Source: Pseudomonadota bacterium (GTDB taxonomy: Bacteria; Pseudomonadota; Alphaproteobacteria; Rhizobiales; Methylopilaceae). Taken from it: a stretch of DNA of 64,000 bases. Each line of letters starts with the position of its first letter. The stretch's first letter is position 1. Under the pieces are notes generated by a model. The model was not told the origin of the DNA. It saw only the letters and a program-made list of their open reading frames with translations, and searched no databases. Shown here piece after piece: positions 46,870 through 55,421 of this stretch. The stretch is taken from contig JAEWFF010000069.1 in assembly GCA_023388965.1 (NCBI GenBank), forward strand, positions 1-64,000, given 5' to 3'. A program made the position numbers and the translations under genes.

Positions 46870-48685
46870 ATGTCAGGGGTGCGCAGGCTTTCTTCAGCCA
46901 GGCGCGCGTTTTCGGATCGAGCTGCGGGCCGATCTCCTTCAGCACGCGGCGGTGATAGGCGTTCAGCCAGGCGCGCTCCTCCTGCGTCAGGAGTTTCCTG
47001 TCGATGAGGCGGGTGTCGATGGGGGCGAGCGTCAGCGTCTCGAAGCCATACATGGTCCGCTCCGCGCCCTTGAGCGCGGATTTTTCCACCAGAACCAGAT
47101 TTTCGATGCGTATGCCGAAAGCCTTCTCGCGGTAATAGCCGGGCTCGTTGGAAAGGATCATACCTGGCTCGAGCGGCGTGTGGCCGAGCTTCGATATGCG
47201 CTGCGGCCCTTCATGTACCGACAGATAGGAGCCGACGCCGTGGCCCGTGCCGTGGTCGAAATCGGTGCCGATGTCCCACAGAGCACGGCGGGCGAAGGCG
47301 TCGATCTGTGCGCCGGACGTGCCCTTGGGAAAGAGCGCGGTCGCGATCGCGATATGGCCTTTCAGCACGCGCGTATAAAGCGCGCGCATGTCTTTCGTCA
47401 GCTTGCCGACGGCGATGGTGCGCGTGATGTCCGTCGTGCCGTCCTGATATTGCGCGCCGGAATCGACCAGATAGAGGCCCGCTTTGATGGTGCGGTTGGT
47501 TTTGCGCGTCACGCGGTAATGCGGCAAAGCGGCGTTCGGCCCGGCGGCGGAAATCGTCGGGAACGAGATGTCCTTCAGCGCGTCGGTGTCGCGGCGGAAG
47601 CTTTCCAATGCTTCGGCCGCGCCGATCTCGTCGAGCTTGCCCTTCTTCACTTCCCCGTCGAACCAGGCGAGGAAGCGCACGAATGCCGCGCCGTCGCGCA
47701 GATGCGCTTCACGCGCGCCGCGGATCTCGGCGCGGTTCTTGAGCGCTTTCAGCTTTGCGATCGGGCTCGCGCGTTTGACGAGTTCGGCTCCGGCCTCGTC
47801 CAGAATGGAACGGACGGCCTCGGCCGCCGCCGCGCCGTCGAACAGAACGCGCTTGCCGCCGAGCGCACCGAGAGCGGTGCCGAAGCCAGCCGGCTCATCG
47901 AGTTCCGCGACATTCGACAGAGCGGCGCGCACGGCATTCGACAGTTTGCGTCCGTCGATGAAAAGCGAGGGCCGCCCCTTTGCCGGCACGATGGCCCATG
48001 ACAAAGGCAGGGGCGTATGGGCGACATCGCCGCCGCGTATGTTGAACAGCCAGGCGATCTCGTGCGGGTCCGTCAGGACGAGCGCGCTCGATTTCGTCTT
48101 TACGATCTCCTCGCGCACATGGCCGAGTTTCTTCTCGGCGCTTTCGCCGGCATATTTCGCCGCCTGCTCGACAACGGGGGCGAGCGGCGGGGCGGGGCGG
48201 TCGGTCCAGATGATGTCGATTGGGTTCTCGGAAACGGCGATCAATTGCGAGCCCGCATCCTCCGCCGCGCGCCGCAGCCTTTCCACATCATCGGCCGTGT
48301 GCAGCCAGGGATCGAAGCCGAGTTTCTTTCCCGCGCCGAACCGGGTCCGTATCCAGGTAGAGGGGGACGTCTCGCCGCTGTTGGCCGGCGTAATGACAGA
48401 GCTGTCGGTCTGCTCGCGCGCCTGAACGGTGTAGCGCCCGTCCACGAACAGAACGGCATCATTCTGCGTGACCAGCGCCATGCCGGCCGAGCCGGTGAAG
48501 CCCATCAGCCAGGCGAGCCGCTCGTCGCCGGGCGGCACATATTCGTTCTGGTGCGCATCCGCGCGCGGCACGAGAAAGCCGTCGAGCCCGAGGCGTTTCA
48601 TGTCGGCGCGCAGCACGTCGATCCGTGCCTTCGCGCGGTCTCCGTCGGCCTCGTCCTCGAAAGTCTGGAAAAGGGATTCGAACAT
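46868..48685 (-). CDS. Aminopeptidase P family protein (M24B)
   Basis: 605 aa, the long three-domain form. The C-terminal pita-bread domain has the dinuclear metal ligands: the Asp residues in LVDSGAQYQDGTTDITRT, His in DHGTGHGVGSYLSVHEGP, and Glu in ILSNEPGYYREKAFGIRIENL. N-terminal creatinase-like domains (RIDVLRADMKRLGLDGFLVPRADAHQNEYV) precede it. It releases N-terminal residues next to proline. The aminopeptidase is cytosolic; no signal peptide. Confidence 0.95.
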   Translation of the reverse strand: MFESLFQTFEDEADGDRAKARIDVLRADMKRLGLDGFLVPRADAHQNEYVPPGDERLAWLMGFTGSAGMALVTQNDAVLFVDGRYTVQAREQTDSSVITPANSGETSPSTWIRTRFGAGKKLGFDPWLHTADDVERLRRAAEDAGSQLIAVSENPIDIIWTDRPAPPLAPVVEQAAKYAGESAEKKLGHVREEIVKTKSSALVLTDPHEIAWLFNIRGGDVAHTPLPLSWAIVPAKGRPSLFIDGRKLSNAVRAALSNVAELDEPAGFGTALGALGGKRVLFDGAAAAEAVRSILDEAGAELVKRASPIAKLKALKNRAEIRGAREAHLRDGAAFVRFLAWFDGEVKKGKLDEIGAAEALESFRRDTDALKDISFPTISAAGPNAALPHYRVTRKTNRTIKAGLYLVDSGAQYQDGTTDITRTIAVGKLTKDMRALYTRVLKGHIAIATALFPKGTSGAQIDAFARRALWDIGTDFDHGTGHGVGSYLSVHEGPQRISKLGHTPLEPGMILSNEPGYYREKAFGIRIENLVLVEKSALKGAERTMYGFETLTLAPIDTRLIDRKLLTQEERAWLNAYHRRVLKEIGPQLDPKTRAWLKKACAPLT

Positions 48686-48839
48686 GGCGTCAGTCTAGAA
48701 GGTGCTCTTCACGGGAACAAAAGGTTCGGACGACAAAGCCGGTGGACGAGCTGCGGAAAATCTCGCTGCGATGCGCTGATAGTTAGGTAGGCGGGGAAGG
48801 GACCGTCGAACCCATTGATTTTTATAAATAAGCTCCCAT

Positions 48840-48858
48840 CTGGTATACAGTATACCAG
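48840..48858. promoter_or_regulatory. Perfect 19-bp palindrome, GntR-type operator candidate
   Basis: CTGGTATAC-A-GTATACCAG, a perfect 9-bp inverted repeat around one base, 22 bp upstream of a small ORF with a strong ribosome-binding site. The GGTATAC/GTATACC core resembles operators of FadR/VanR-type GntR regulators. The TATACA inside it could serve as a -10 element. No GntR gene lies in the window. Confidence 0.55.
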
Positions 48859-48880
48859 AGACGAAAGGAGCAAGAACAAG

Positions 48881-49033
48881 ATGACTGTTGCAACTCTTTC
48901 CGCCGCCTCGGCCCGCCCCCGGTCCTTCATCGCCCGCGTTCTCGCCTTGCTCGACCGCTTCGCGGGCACCGATGCCCATAGCGGTTTCGGCCGCGATCTC
49001 GCCCTGCGTCATCGGCATTTCGGCGGTTTCTGA
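48881..49033 (+). CDS. 50-aa small protein of unknown function
   Basis: ATG 48881 follows AAAGGAG (48864-48870). The product is basic, with Arg/His in the tail (DLALRHRHFGGF) and a short amphipathic stretch (SFIARVLALLDRFAG). Size and charge recall the DUF1127 class of alphaproteobacterial small proteins, but I do not see the DUF1127 core, so I leave it unassigned. The palindrome just upstream implies regulated expression. Confidence 0.55.
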   Translation: MTVATLSAASARPRSFIARVLALLDRFAGTDAHSGFGRDLALRHRHFGGF

Positions 49034-49056
49034 GCCGCCGTACGGACGCTGCCCGG

Positions 49057-49935
49057 TCAGCGCCGCAACGTCATCGTGACCCAATTGTCGAGCCGGTTTT
49101 CCCGCACGACGCGGAAATCTTCGGCAAGATAGGCGGCGCGCACGTCGTCGGCCTGTTCGGCCATGAGGCCCGACAGGATGACATGGCCGCCGGGGGAGGT
49201 GGCACGGGCGATGTCGGGCGCAAGGCCGATCAGCGGCCCGGCGAGGATATTGGCGAAGATCAGGTCGAACGGCGTGCGCGCGGCGATGTCCGGATGCGCG
49301 AAGCCGTCGGCCTCGATGGCCGCGACGCGGTCCGCCACGCCGTTGATGTCGACATTCGCCTGCGCGATCGCGACCGAAGTCGTGTCGATATCGCTGGCAA
49401 GAACGGGAATGCCCAGCGCCTTGGCCGCCGCGATGGCGAGAACGCCGGTGCCCGTGCCGAGATCGAGCACGCGCTGCGGCGTGGTTTCCGCGATCAGTTC
49501 GTCGAAGGCGAGGAGGCAGCCTCTGGTCGTGCCGTGATGGCCGGTGCCGAAAGCGAGCGCGGCCTCGACCTGGATGGAGATGGCGCCGTCCGGCACGCGG
49601 TCCGCGTCATGCGCGCCGTGGACGAGGAAACGCCCGGCCTCGACCGGATCCAGCCCCGCCAGCGATTGCGCCACCCAGTCTGCGTCCTCGATGGTTTGGG
49701 AGACCACGTCGAGGCCCGCGATCCGTTCGCCGAGAATGCGCCGCACCTCGGCTTCGAGATCCTCCGGTGGCGTGTTCGGCCCCGCGTAAATATCGACGCG
49801 CCAGAGCGGATCGTCCGGCTTCGTTTCGGACACAGCGACGGAGAGTTCGTCGAGCGGCAGAAGCTCGCTCGCAATGGCGGCGATGTCTTCGGCCTGTTTC
49901 TGCGGCGCGAATATGCGGGTGACGGAGGTGGGCAT
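49057..49935 (-). CDS. prmA: Ribosomal protein L11 methyltransferase
   Basis: 292 aa. The N-terminal substrate domain is followed by a Rossmann methyltransferase with RVLDLGTGTGVLAIAAAKAL (SAM loop), VLASDIDTTSVAIAQANVDING and the family block FDLIFANILAGPLIGLAPDI. It trimethylates L11. A family-A repeat begins 5 bp before its start codon on the upstream side. Confidence 0.94.
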   Translation of the reverse strand: MPTSVTRIFAPQKQAEDIAAIASELLPLDELSVAVSETKPDDPLWRVDIYAGPNTPPEDLEAEVRRILGERIAGLDVVSQTIEDADWVAQSLAGLDPVEAGRFLVHGAHDADRVPDGAISIQVEAALAFGTGHHGTTRGCLLAFDELIAETTPQRVLDLGTGTGVLAIAAAKALGIPVLASDIDTTSVAIAQANVDINGVADRVAAIEADGFAHPDIAARTPFDLIFANILAGPLIGLAPDIARATSPGGHVILSGLMAEQADDVRAAYLAEDFRVVRENRLDNWVTMTLRR

Positions 49936-49939
49936 GGTG

Positions 49940-50083
49940 CCTCTCCCGTTTACGGGAGAAGCCGAGTCGCGCGAAGCGCGACCGGGTGAGGGGGCAATAA
50001 GACCGTCATCATCTGCAACTTTCCCCTCACCTCGCTCGGCGCCTTCCCGGCGCCGAGTCGTCCTCTCCCGTAAACGGGAGAGG
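49940..50083. repeat. Family-A composite palindromic repeat, copy A6 (uvrD-prmA gap)
   Basis: Terminal hairpin CCTCTCCCGTTTACGGGAGAAG, side hairpin TCGCGCGAAGCGCGA, GGTGAGGGG, spacer of about 30 nt, CCCCTCACC, side hairpin with arms CTCGGCGCC/GGCGCCGAG, and terminal hairpin CCTCTCCCGT/ACGGGAGAGG. It fills the gap between two genes on the same strand. Confidence 0.85.
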
Positions 50084-50086
50084 ATA

Positions 50087-52489
50087 TCAAGCCCGCCTCA
50101 CAAAACTGTCGATGACGCGCTTGTGGCCGGCCTTGTCGAACGCGACCGTCAGCTTGTTGCCCTCGACGTCCAGAATCTCGCCATAGCCGAATTTGTCGTG
50201 GAACACGCGCTCGCCCGTTTCGAAACTCGCGGCGCTCGCGGTCGATTTCGCGACGAGCTCGCCCTCGATCACCATCGGTCCGCCGCGGCGGGCGGAATAG
50301 GCCGCGCCGCGCTCGGCAAAGCCGGCGGCTTCCTTGCGGGCCTGCGCGCGCTGCCAGCCGGGCGTGTTGTAGGTCGAGGTCTGGAACGGCTCGATGCGGT
50401 CGAACCGGCTTTCGCCGAAACCGCGATTGGAGAAGGCGGCGGGCGCTTCCGTCACCTCGACATGCTTTTCCGGCAGTTCGTCCAGAAAGCGCGACGGTAT
50501 GGACGATTGCCACATGCCGTGAATACGCCGGTTGGACGCAAAATAGATTTTGGCGCGCTTCTTCGCCCGCGTGATGCCGACATAGGCGAGGCGGCGCTCC
50601 TCTTCGAGGCCCTTGGTGCCGTTTTCGTCCAGCGAGCGCTGGTGCGGAAACAGGCCTTCCTCCCAGCCGGGCAGGAACACATTGTCGTATTCGAGGCCCT
50701 TGGCGGCGTGGAGCGTCATCAGGGTCACGGCGTCGGCGTCCGCATTGCTCTCGGCGTCCATGACGAGCGACACATGTTCGAGGAAGCCCTGAAGATTTTC
50801 GAAGGCATCCATCGAGCGCACGAGTTCTTTCAGGTTTTCGAGCCGTCCGGACGCATCGGCGGAACGGTCCTGCCGCCACATCTCGGTATAGCCGGACTCG
50901 TCGAGGATCATCTCGGCAAGCTCGGTGTGCTTCATGGTGTCGGAGGCCTGCGCCCAGCGGTCGAAATTGCCCACCAGGGTCTTCAGGCTCTCGCGCGGCT
51001 TCGCCTTCAGTTCTTCGGTGTCGGAGGCGATGCGCGCCGCCTCCATCAGCGGCACGCGCGCCGAGCGTGCGATCTTCTGGAGTGCCTGTACGGTCACGCC
51101 GCCAAGCCCGCGCTTGGGCACGTTGACGATGCGCTCGAAAGCGAGATCGTCCGCGGCCGAATTCACGCAGCGCAGATAAGCCAGCGCGTCGCGGATTTCC
51201 TGCCGCTCGTAGAAGCGCGGGCCGCCGATGACGCGGTAGTCCACGCCGAGCGTGACGAACCGGTCCTCGAATTCGCGCATCTGGAACGAGGCGCGCACGA
51301 GGATCGCAACATCGTTGAGGTTCGCGCCCTTGACCTGCAGGGCCTCGATCTCGTCGCCGATCGAGCGCGCTTCCTCGCCCGAGTCCCACGAGCCGGTGAC
51401 GGTGACCTTCTCGCCGTCCTCGCCCTGCGGACGCAGGGTCTTGCCGAGCCGGTCCCGGTTGTGGCTGATGAGGTGCGAGGCCGCGCCGAGGATATGCGCG
51501 TCGGAGCGGTAGTTACGCTCCAGCCGGATCACCTTCGCGCCCGGGAAATCCTTCTCGAAACGCAGAATGTTGTCGACCTCGGCGCCGCGCCAGCCATAGA
51601 TCGACTGGTCGTCGTCGCCGACGCAGCACAGATTGCGCGGCCCGCTCGCAGGCGCGAGCAGCCGCAGCCACAGATATTGCGCGACGTTGGTGTCCTGATA
51701 TTCGTCGACGAGGATGAAACGGAAGCGCTGTGTGTACTGCGCCAGCACGTCCGGGTTCTCGCGGAAGATGCGGATCGGCTCGAGCAGCAGATCGCCGAAA
51801 TCGGCGGCGTTCAGAACCTTCAGCCGCTCCTGATAGGCCGCGTAAAGCTCGCGGCCTTTTCCGTTTGCGAACAATGCGCCGTCGCCCGCCGGCACGTCCT
51901 TCGGCGCGAGGCCACGGTTCTTCCAGCCGTCGATCGCCCAGGCGAGCTGGCGCGCCGGAAAGCGTTTCTCGTCGATGTTTTCGGCGGACAGGATCTGCTT
52001 GATGAGGCGGATCTGGTCGTCGGTGTCGAGAATGGTGAAGCTCTGCTTCAGGCCCGCCAGTTCGGCGTGGCGGCGCAGCATCTTCGTACCGATGGCGTGG
52101 AAGGTGCCGAGCCAGGGCATGCCTTCCGCCACATCGCCGACAAGGTTCGCAACGCGCATCTTCATCTCGCGCGCCGCCTTGTTGGTGAAGGTGACGGCAA
52201 GTATTTCGGACGGCCGCGCACGGTTGGTGGCGAGTATGTGCGCGATGCGCGTCGTCAGCACGCGCGTCTTGCCCGTTCCCGCACCGGACAGGACGAGCAG
52301 GGGGCCGTCGAGCGTTTCCACCGCCTCGCGCTGTTCGGGGTTCAGCCCTTCGAGATAATCGCCCGCCTGGATGCGGCCGCGCATGACATGGCCCATCGCG
52401 CGCGCGGCAATGCCGCCGCCGACCTCCAGTCCCCCGGACTGGTGCGGTTCGTCATCGTCGAAAAAAGGGACGGCGTTGGGATCGGCCAA
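50087..52489 (-). CDS. uvrD: ATP-dependent DNA helicase, UvrD/PcrA type
   Basis: 800 aa superfamily 1A helicase. Walker A is GAGTGKT at residues 69-75; the DEYQDTN Walker B, the GDDDQSIYGWRGA motif III region and VTLMTLHAAKGLEYDNVFLPG follow. The C-terminal segment (residues about 745-800) is a Tudor-like domain (GERVFHDKFGYGEILDVEGNKLTVAFD), as in PcrA/UvrD. It unwinds DNA in excision and mismatch repair. The start is TTG with AAGGAAG upstream. Confidence 0.95.
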   Translation of the reverse strand: MADPNAVPFFDDDEPHQSGGLEVGGGIAARAMGHVMRGRIQAGDYLEGLNPEQREAVETLDGPLLVLSGAGTGKTRVLTTRIAHILATNRARPSEILAVTFTNKAAREMKMRVANLVGDVAEGMPWLGTFHAIGTKMLRRHAELAGLKQSFTILDTDDQIRLIKQILSAENIDEKRFPARQLAWAIDGWKNRGLAPKDVPAGDGALFANGKGRELYAAYQERLKVLNAADFGDLLLEPIRIFRENPDVLAQYTQRFRFILVDEYQDTNVAQYLWLRLLAPASGPRNLCCVGDDDQSIYGWRGAEVDNILRFEKDFPGAKVIRLERNYRSDAHILGAASHLISHNRDRLGKTLRPQGEDGEKVTVTGSWDSGEEARSIGDEIEALQVKGANLNDVAILVRASFQMREFEDRFVTLGVDYRVIGGPRFYERQEIRDALAYLRCVNSAADDLAFERIVNVPKRGLGGVTVQALQKIARSARVPLMEAARIASDTEELKAKPRESLKTLVGNFDRWAQASDTMKHTELAEMILDESGYTEMWRQDRSADASGRLENLKELVRSMDAFENLQGFLEHVSLVMDAESNADADAVTLMTLHAAKGLEYDNVFLPGWEEGLFPHQRSLDENGTKGLEEERRLAYVGITRAKKRAKIYFASNRRIHGMWQSSIPSRFLDELPEKHVEVTEAPAAFSNRGFGESRFDRIEPFQTSTYNTPGWQRAQARKEAAGFAERGAAYSARRGGPMVIEGELVAKSTASAASFETGERVFHDKFGYGEILDVEGNKLTVAFDKAGHKRVIDSFVRRA

Positions 52490-52707
52490 AATGCTTCCTT
52501 CGCGGTCGGGAGAACGGCGCCCGGCCGCATCGGCTCAGGGGCGATTCGGATATGAGAACAAAATGGCATCTCGATGAGCCGATTGCGAGCCTCCCGCCTG
52601 CGATTTCAGTGCCCTGCGCCGAACGGCTGAGGCGGGGCGCGTTGCGGCGGCGCGAGGACAGGCCTATCTAGGGCCGGCTGCGCAAGCAGGCCCCGGCCCG
52701 GACTGTC

Positions 52708-54417
52708 ATGGACCTCATAAAACGCTTCTCCGCCTATTACGTCCCTTATAAGGGATTGTTCGCGCTTGATTTTTCGTGCGCGGTCCTGTCGGGCCTGCTT
52801 GAACTCGGCTTCCCCATGGCGGTGAAGCTGTTCGTGGACGAGCTTCTGCCGCGCGCCGACTGGACCATGATCCTGCTGGCCGCGTTCGGCCTCCTGCTGA
52901 TCTATCTGCTCAACACCGGGCTCATGGTCGTCGTGACCTATTGGGGCCACATGCTCGGAATCAACATCGAGACCGAGATGCGCCGCAAGGCGTTCGACCA
53001 TCTCCAGAAGCTGTCCTTCTCCTTCTTCGACAACCAGAAGACCGGCCATCTCGTCGCCCGCGTGACCAAGGATCTGGAAGAGGTGGGCGAGGTCGCGCAT
53101 CACGGGCCGGAAGACGTGTTCATCGCCGTCATGACGTTCATCGGGGCGTTCGCGCTGATGATGACGGTGAATGTCGAGCTTGCGCTCATCACCGGCGCCA
53201 TCGTGCCGCTCGCCGCCTGGCTGACGAGCCGCTACGGTAGGCGCATGACGCAGAATTTCCGCGCGCTGTTTCGCAGCGTCGGCGCGTTCAACGCCCGCAT
53301 CGAGGAGAATGTCGGCGGCATCCGCGTGGTGAAGGCATTCGCCAACGAGGATTACGAGCGCGAACTGTTCGCCGAGGACAATCTGCGCTACCGCGAAACC
53401 AAGCTGAACGCCTACCGCCTGATGGCGGCCTCGACCTCGCTCTCCTATCTCGGCATGAGGCTGATCCAGGTCGTCATCATGCTGGCCGGCACATGGTTCG
53501 TCATCAAGGGCGACCTCACCTACGGCGGTTTCGTCAGTTTCCTTCTTCTCATCACCGTGTTCTTCCGCCCGATAGAGAAGATCAATTCGGTGCTCGAAAT
53601 CTATCCCAAGGGTGTCGCCGGCTTCCGCTCCTATCTCGAACTGCTGGAGACCGAGCCGGACATCGTGGACCGCCCGGACGCGCGCGCCGCCGATCATCTG
53701 AAGGGCGATATCCGCTTCGAGAATGTCTCGTTCGGCTATGACCACGGCCGCCCCGTGCTCACGAATATCGATCTTGCGATCTCGGCCGGTGAGACGGTCG
53801 CGTTTGTCGGTCCCTCGGGCGCGGGCAAGACCACGATCTGCGCACTGTTGCCACGCTTCTACGACGCCACCTCCGGCCGCATCACCGTCGACGGTACGGA
53901 CATCCGCGACATCACGCTCGCTTCGCTGCGCGGCCAGATCGGCATCGTGCAGCAGGACGTTTTCCTGTTCGCCGGCACGATGCGCCAGAACATCGCCTAT
54001 GGCCGGCTCGACGCGCCCGAGGCGGACATCCTCGAAGCCGCGCGCCGCGCCCAGCTCGACGAACTCATCGCCAGCCTGCCGCTCGGCATCGACACGATCA
54101 TCGGCGAGCGCGGGGTCAAGCTCTCGGGCGGGCAGAAGCAGCGCCTCGCCATCGCGCGCATGTTCCTCAAGAACCCGCCGATTCTCATTCTCGACGAGGC
54201 GACCTCCGCGCTCGACACCGAAACCGAAAAGGCCATCCAGGCCTCGCTGGAAGAACTGGCGAAGGGGCGCACCACGCTCGTCATCGCGCATCGCCTCGCG
54301 ACCATCCGCAACGCCGACCGCATCATCGTGGTGACGGAGGACGGCATTGCGGAGCAGGGCGCCCATGGCGAGCTTCTGGAGAAGAACGGCATCTATTCGC
54401 GCCTGCACGGCGCCTGA
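52708..54417 (+). CDS. ABC transporter, fused permease and ATPase (exporter type)
   Basis: 569 aa: six transmembrane helices (residues about 15-300), then a nucleotide-binding domain. Walker A GPSGAGKTT is near 368-376, the signature LSGGQKQRLAIARMFL near 472-487, and Walker B ILILDEATSALD follows. The layout matches MsbA-like or multidrug homodimeric exporters. The substrate is unknown; a lipid or drug is likely. A LysE-family gene starts 9 bp downstream. Confidence 0.93.
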   Translation: MDLIKRFSAYYVPYKGLFALDFSCAVLSGLLELGFPMAVKLFVDELLPRADWTMILLAAFGLLLIYLLNTGLMVVVTYWGHMLGINIETEMRRKAFDHLQKLSFSFFDNQKTGHLVARVTKDLEEVGEVAHHGPEDVFIAVMTFIGAFALMMTVNVELALITGAIVPLAAWLTSRYGRRMTQNFRALFRSVGAFNARIEENVGGIRVVKAFANEDYERELFAEDNLRYRETKLNAYRLMAASTSLSYLGMRLIQVVIMLAGTWFVIKGDLTYGGFVSFLLLITVFFRPIEKINSVLEIYPKGVAGFRSYLELLETEPDIVDRPDARAADHLKGDIRFENVSFGYDHGRPVLTNIDLAISAGETVAFVGPSGAGKTTICALLPRFYDATSGRITVDGTDIRDITLASLRGQIGIVQQDVFLFAGTMRQNIAYGRLDAPEADILEAARRAQLDELIASLPLGIDTIIGERGVKLSGGQKQRLAIARMFLKNPPILILDEATSALDTETEKAIQASLEELAKGRTTLVIAHRLATIRNADRIIVVTEDGIAEQGAHGELLEKNGIYSRLHGA

Positions 54418-54426
54418 GGGTTCTTC

Positions 54427-55056
54427 ATGTCCATACAGGCTCTCATCGCCTTCTTTTCGGCCGGCTTCATCTACGCCGTCACGCCGGGCCCGGCGGTGCT
54501 GGCTTTGTTCACGCTGACGGCCATTTCGGGACGCCGCCACGGCGCGCGGTTCATCACCGCGCATCTTCTCGGCGATACTCTGTGGTGCGCGCTGGCCATC
54601 CTCTCGCTCGTCGGCGTCAGCCAGCTTGGCCATACATTGTTCGATGTTCTGGGCGTTCTGTGCGGCCTTTATCTGATCTGGCTCGGCTGGCAGGCGATCC
54701 GCACGCCCGGCGACGGCACGGCCCGGCCGATCGGTTTCCTGAACCCGGCGCGCACGGGCCTCGTCTTCGGGCTGACCAATCCGAAGGCCTATCCGGTCGC
54801 GGTCGCCATGTTCACGGCGCTGACGGCTCCGTTCGCCAAGAACCTCACCTGGGCCGATGCGCCGGTCTTCATGGGCGCGGCCATGATCGGTTTCGTGCCG
54901 GCCTATGCGCTGCTGTTGTGGATGGCGGGTTGGCCGGTCGTGCGTTCGGTCATGTCGCGCTATCACGGGCCGATCACCCGCCTGACGGGTGCGATGTTCG
55001 TGCTGTTCGGCGCGAAATCCATTTTCGATGTCGTGAATGCGGTCCGCACGCGGTGA
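54427..55056 (+). CDS. LysE-family translocator
   Basis: 209 aa with about six transmembrane segments. The LysE/RhtB pattern is clear: ITPGPAVLALFTLTAISGRRHG near the N-terminus (here written YAVTPGPAVL), GVLCGLYLIWLGWQAI and FGLTNPKAYPVAVAMFTAL. It should export an amino acid or homoserine-like compound. Cotranscription with the ABC exporter is likely. Confidence 0.92.
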   Translation: MSIQALIAFFSAGFIYAVTPGPAVLALFTLTAISGRRHGARFITAHLLGDTLWCALAILSLVGVSQLGHTLFDVLGVLCGLYLIWLGWQAIRTPGDGTARPIGFLNPARTGLVFGLTNPKAYPVAVAMFTALTAPFAKNLTWADAPVFMGAAMIGFVPAYALLLWMAGWPVVRSVMSRYHGPITRLTGAMFVLFGAKSIFDVVNAVRTR

Positions 55057-55127
55057 GACCCTCATAGTGCGGAGAGTAATGACAGTGGGGTGGCCCCCGC
55101 TGCCCGTAACGTGAACACGGTGTCCAT

Positions 55128-55323
55128 CCTCTCCCCTTGAGGGAGAGGACGACTCATGGCCAACGGCCATGAGCGAGGTGAGGGGTCTGGTCCGACAAGG
55201 AAGACCCTCATCCCGTTGTCCGCGGACGTTGCGAGTCGACTTTCTTCTGTCAGGGAGAAGAAAGAAAACCCCTCACCCGGCCGCCGCTACGCGGCGTGCC
55301 GACCTCTCCGCAAGCGGGAGAGG
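55128..55323. repeat. Family-A triple composite, copy A7
   Basis: The left unit has terminal hairpin CCTCTCCCCTTGAGGGAGAGG, side hairpin CTCATGGCCAACGGCCATGAG and GGTGAGGGG. The middle has a degraded inverse unit (ACCCTCATCC, then a hairpin with arms CTTTCTTCT/AGAAGAAAG). The right unit has CCCCTCACC, side hairpin CGCCGCTACGCGGCG and terminal hairpin CCTCTCCGCAAGCGGGAGAGG. The 365-bp gap 55057-55421 contains no gene that I can support. Confidence 0.8.
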
Positions 55324-55421
55324 GAATGAACTTCGTGTCACCGCCGTCGCTTTCTGACCATCTTGGTTGCATAATCTCGATGTGAACGCGGCCTGGGAGC
55401 GCCGCGTCCGGGGGCGTCAAC

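Noticed and set aside
48695..49084. Minus-strand frames of 86-129 codons over the small-ORF region.
   Set aside because: No good start signal and they run antisense through the palindrome and the small ORF with its strong SD; no motif.
49874..52555. A long plus-strand open frame (about 890 codons) over prmA and the helicase gene.
   Set aside because: It is antisense to two clear conserved genes, has no family motif, and its length is explained by the lack of stop codons in GC-rich antisense frames.
52606..55170. A minus-strand open frame of about 850 codons over the ABC and LysE genes.
   Set aside because: It is rich in Arg, Asp, Glu, His and Gly with no recognisable domain and is fully antisense to two well-defined transporters.
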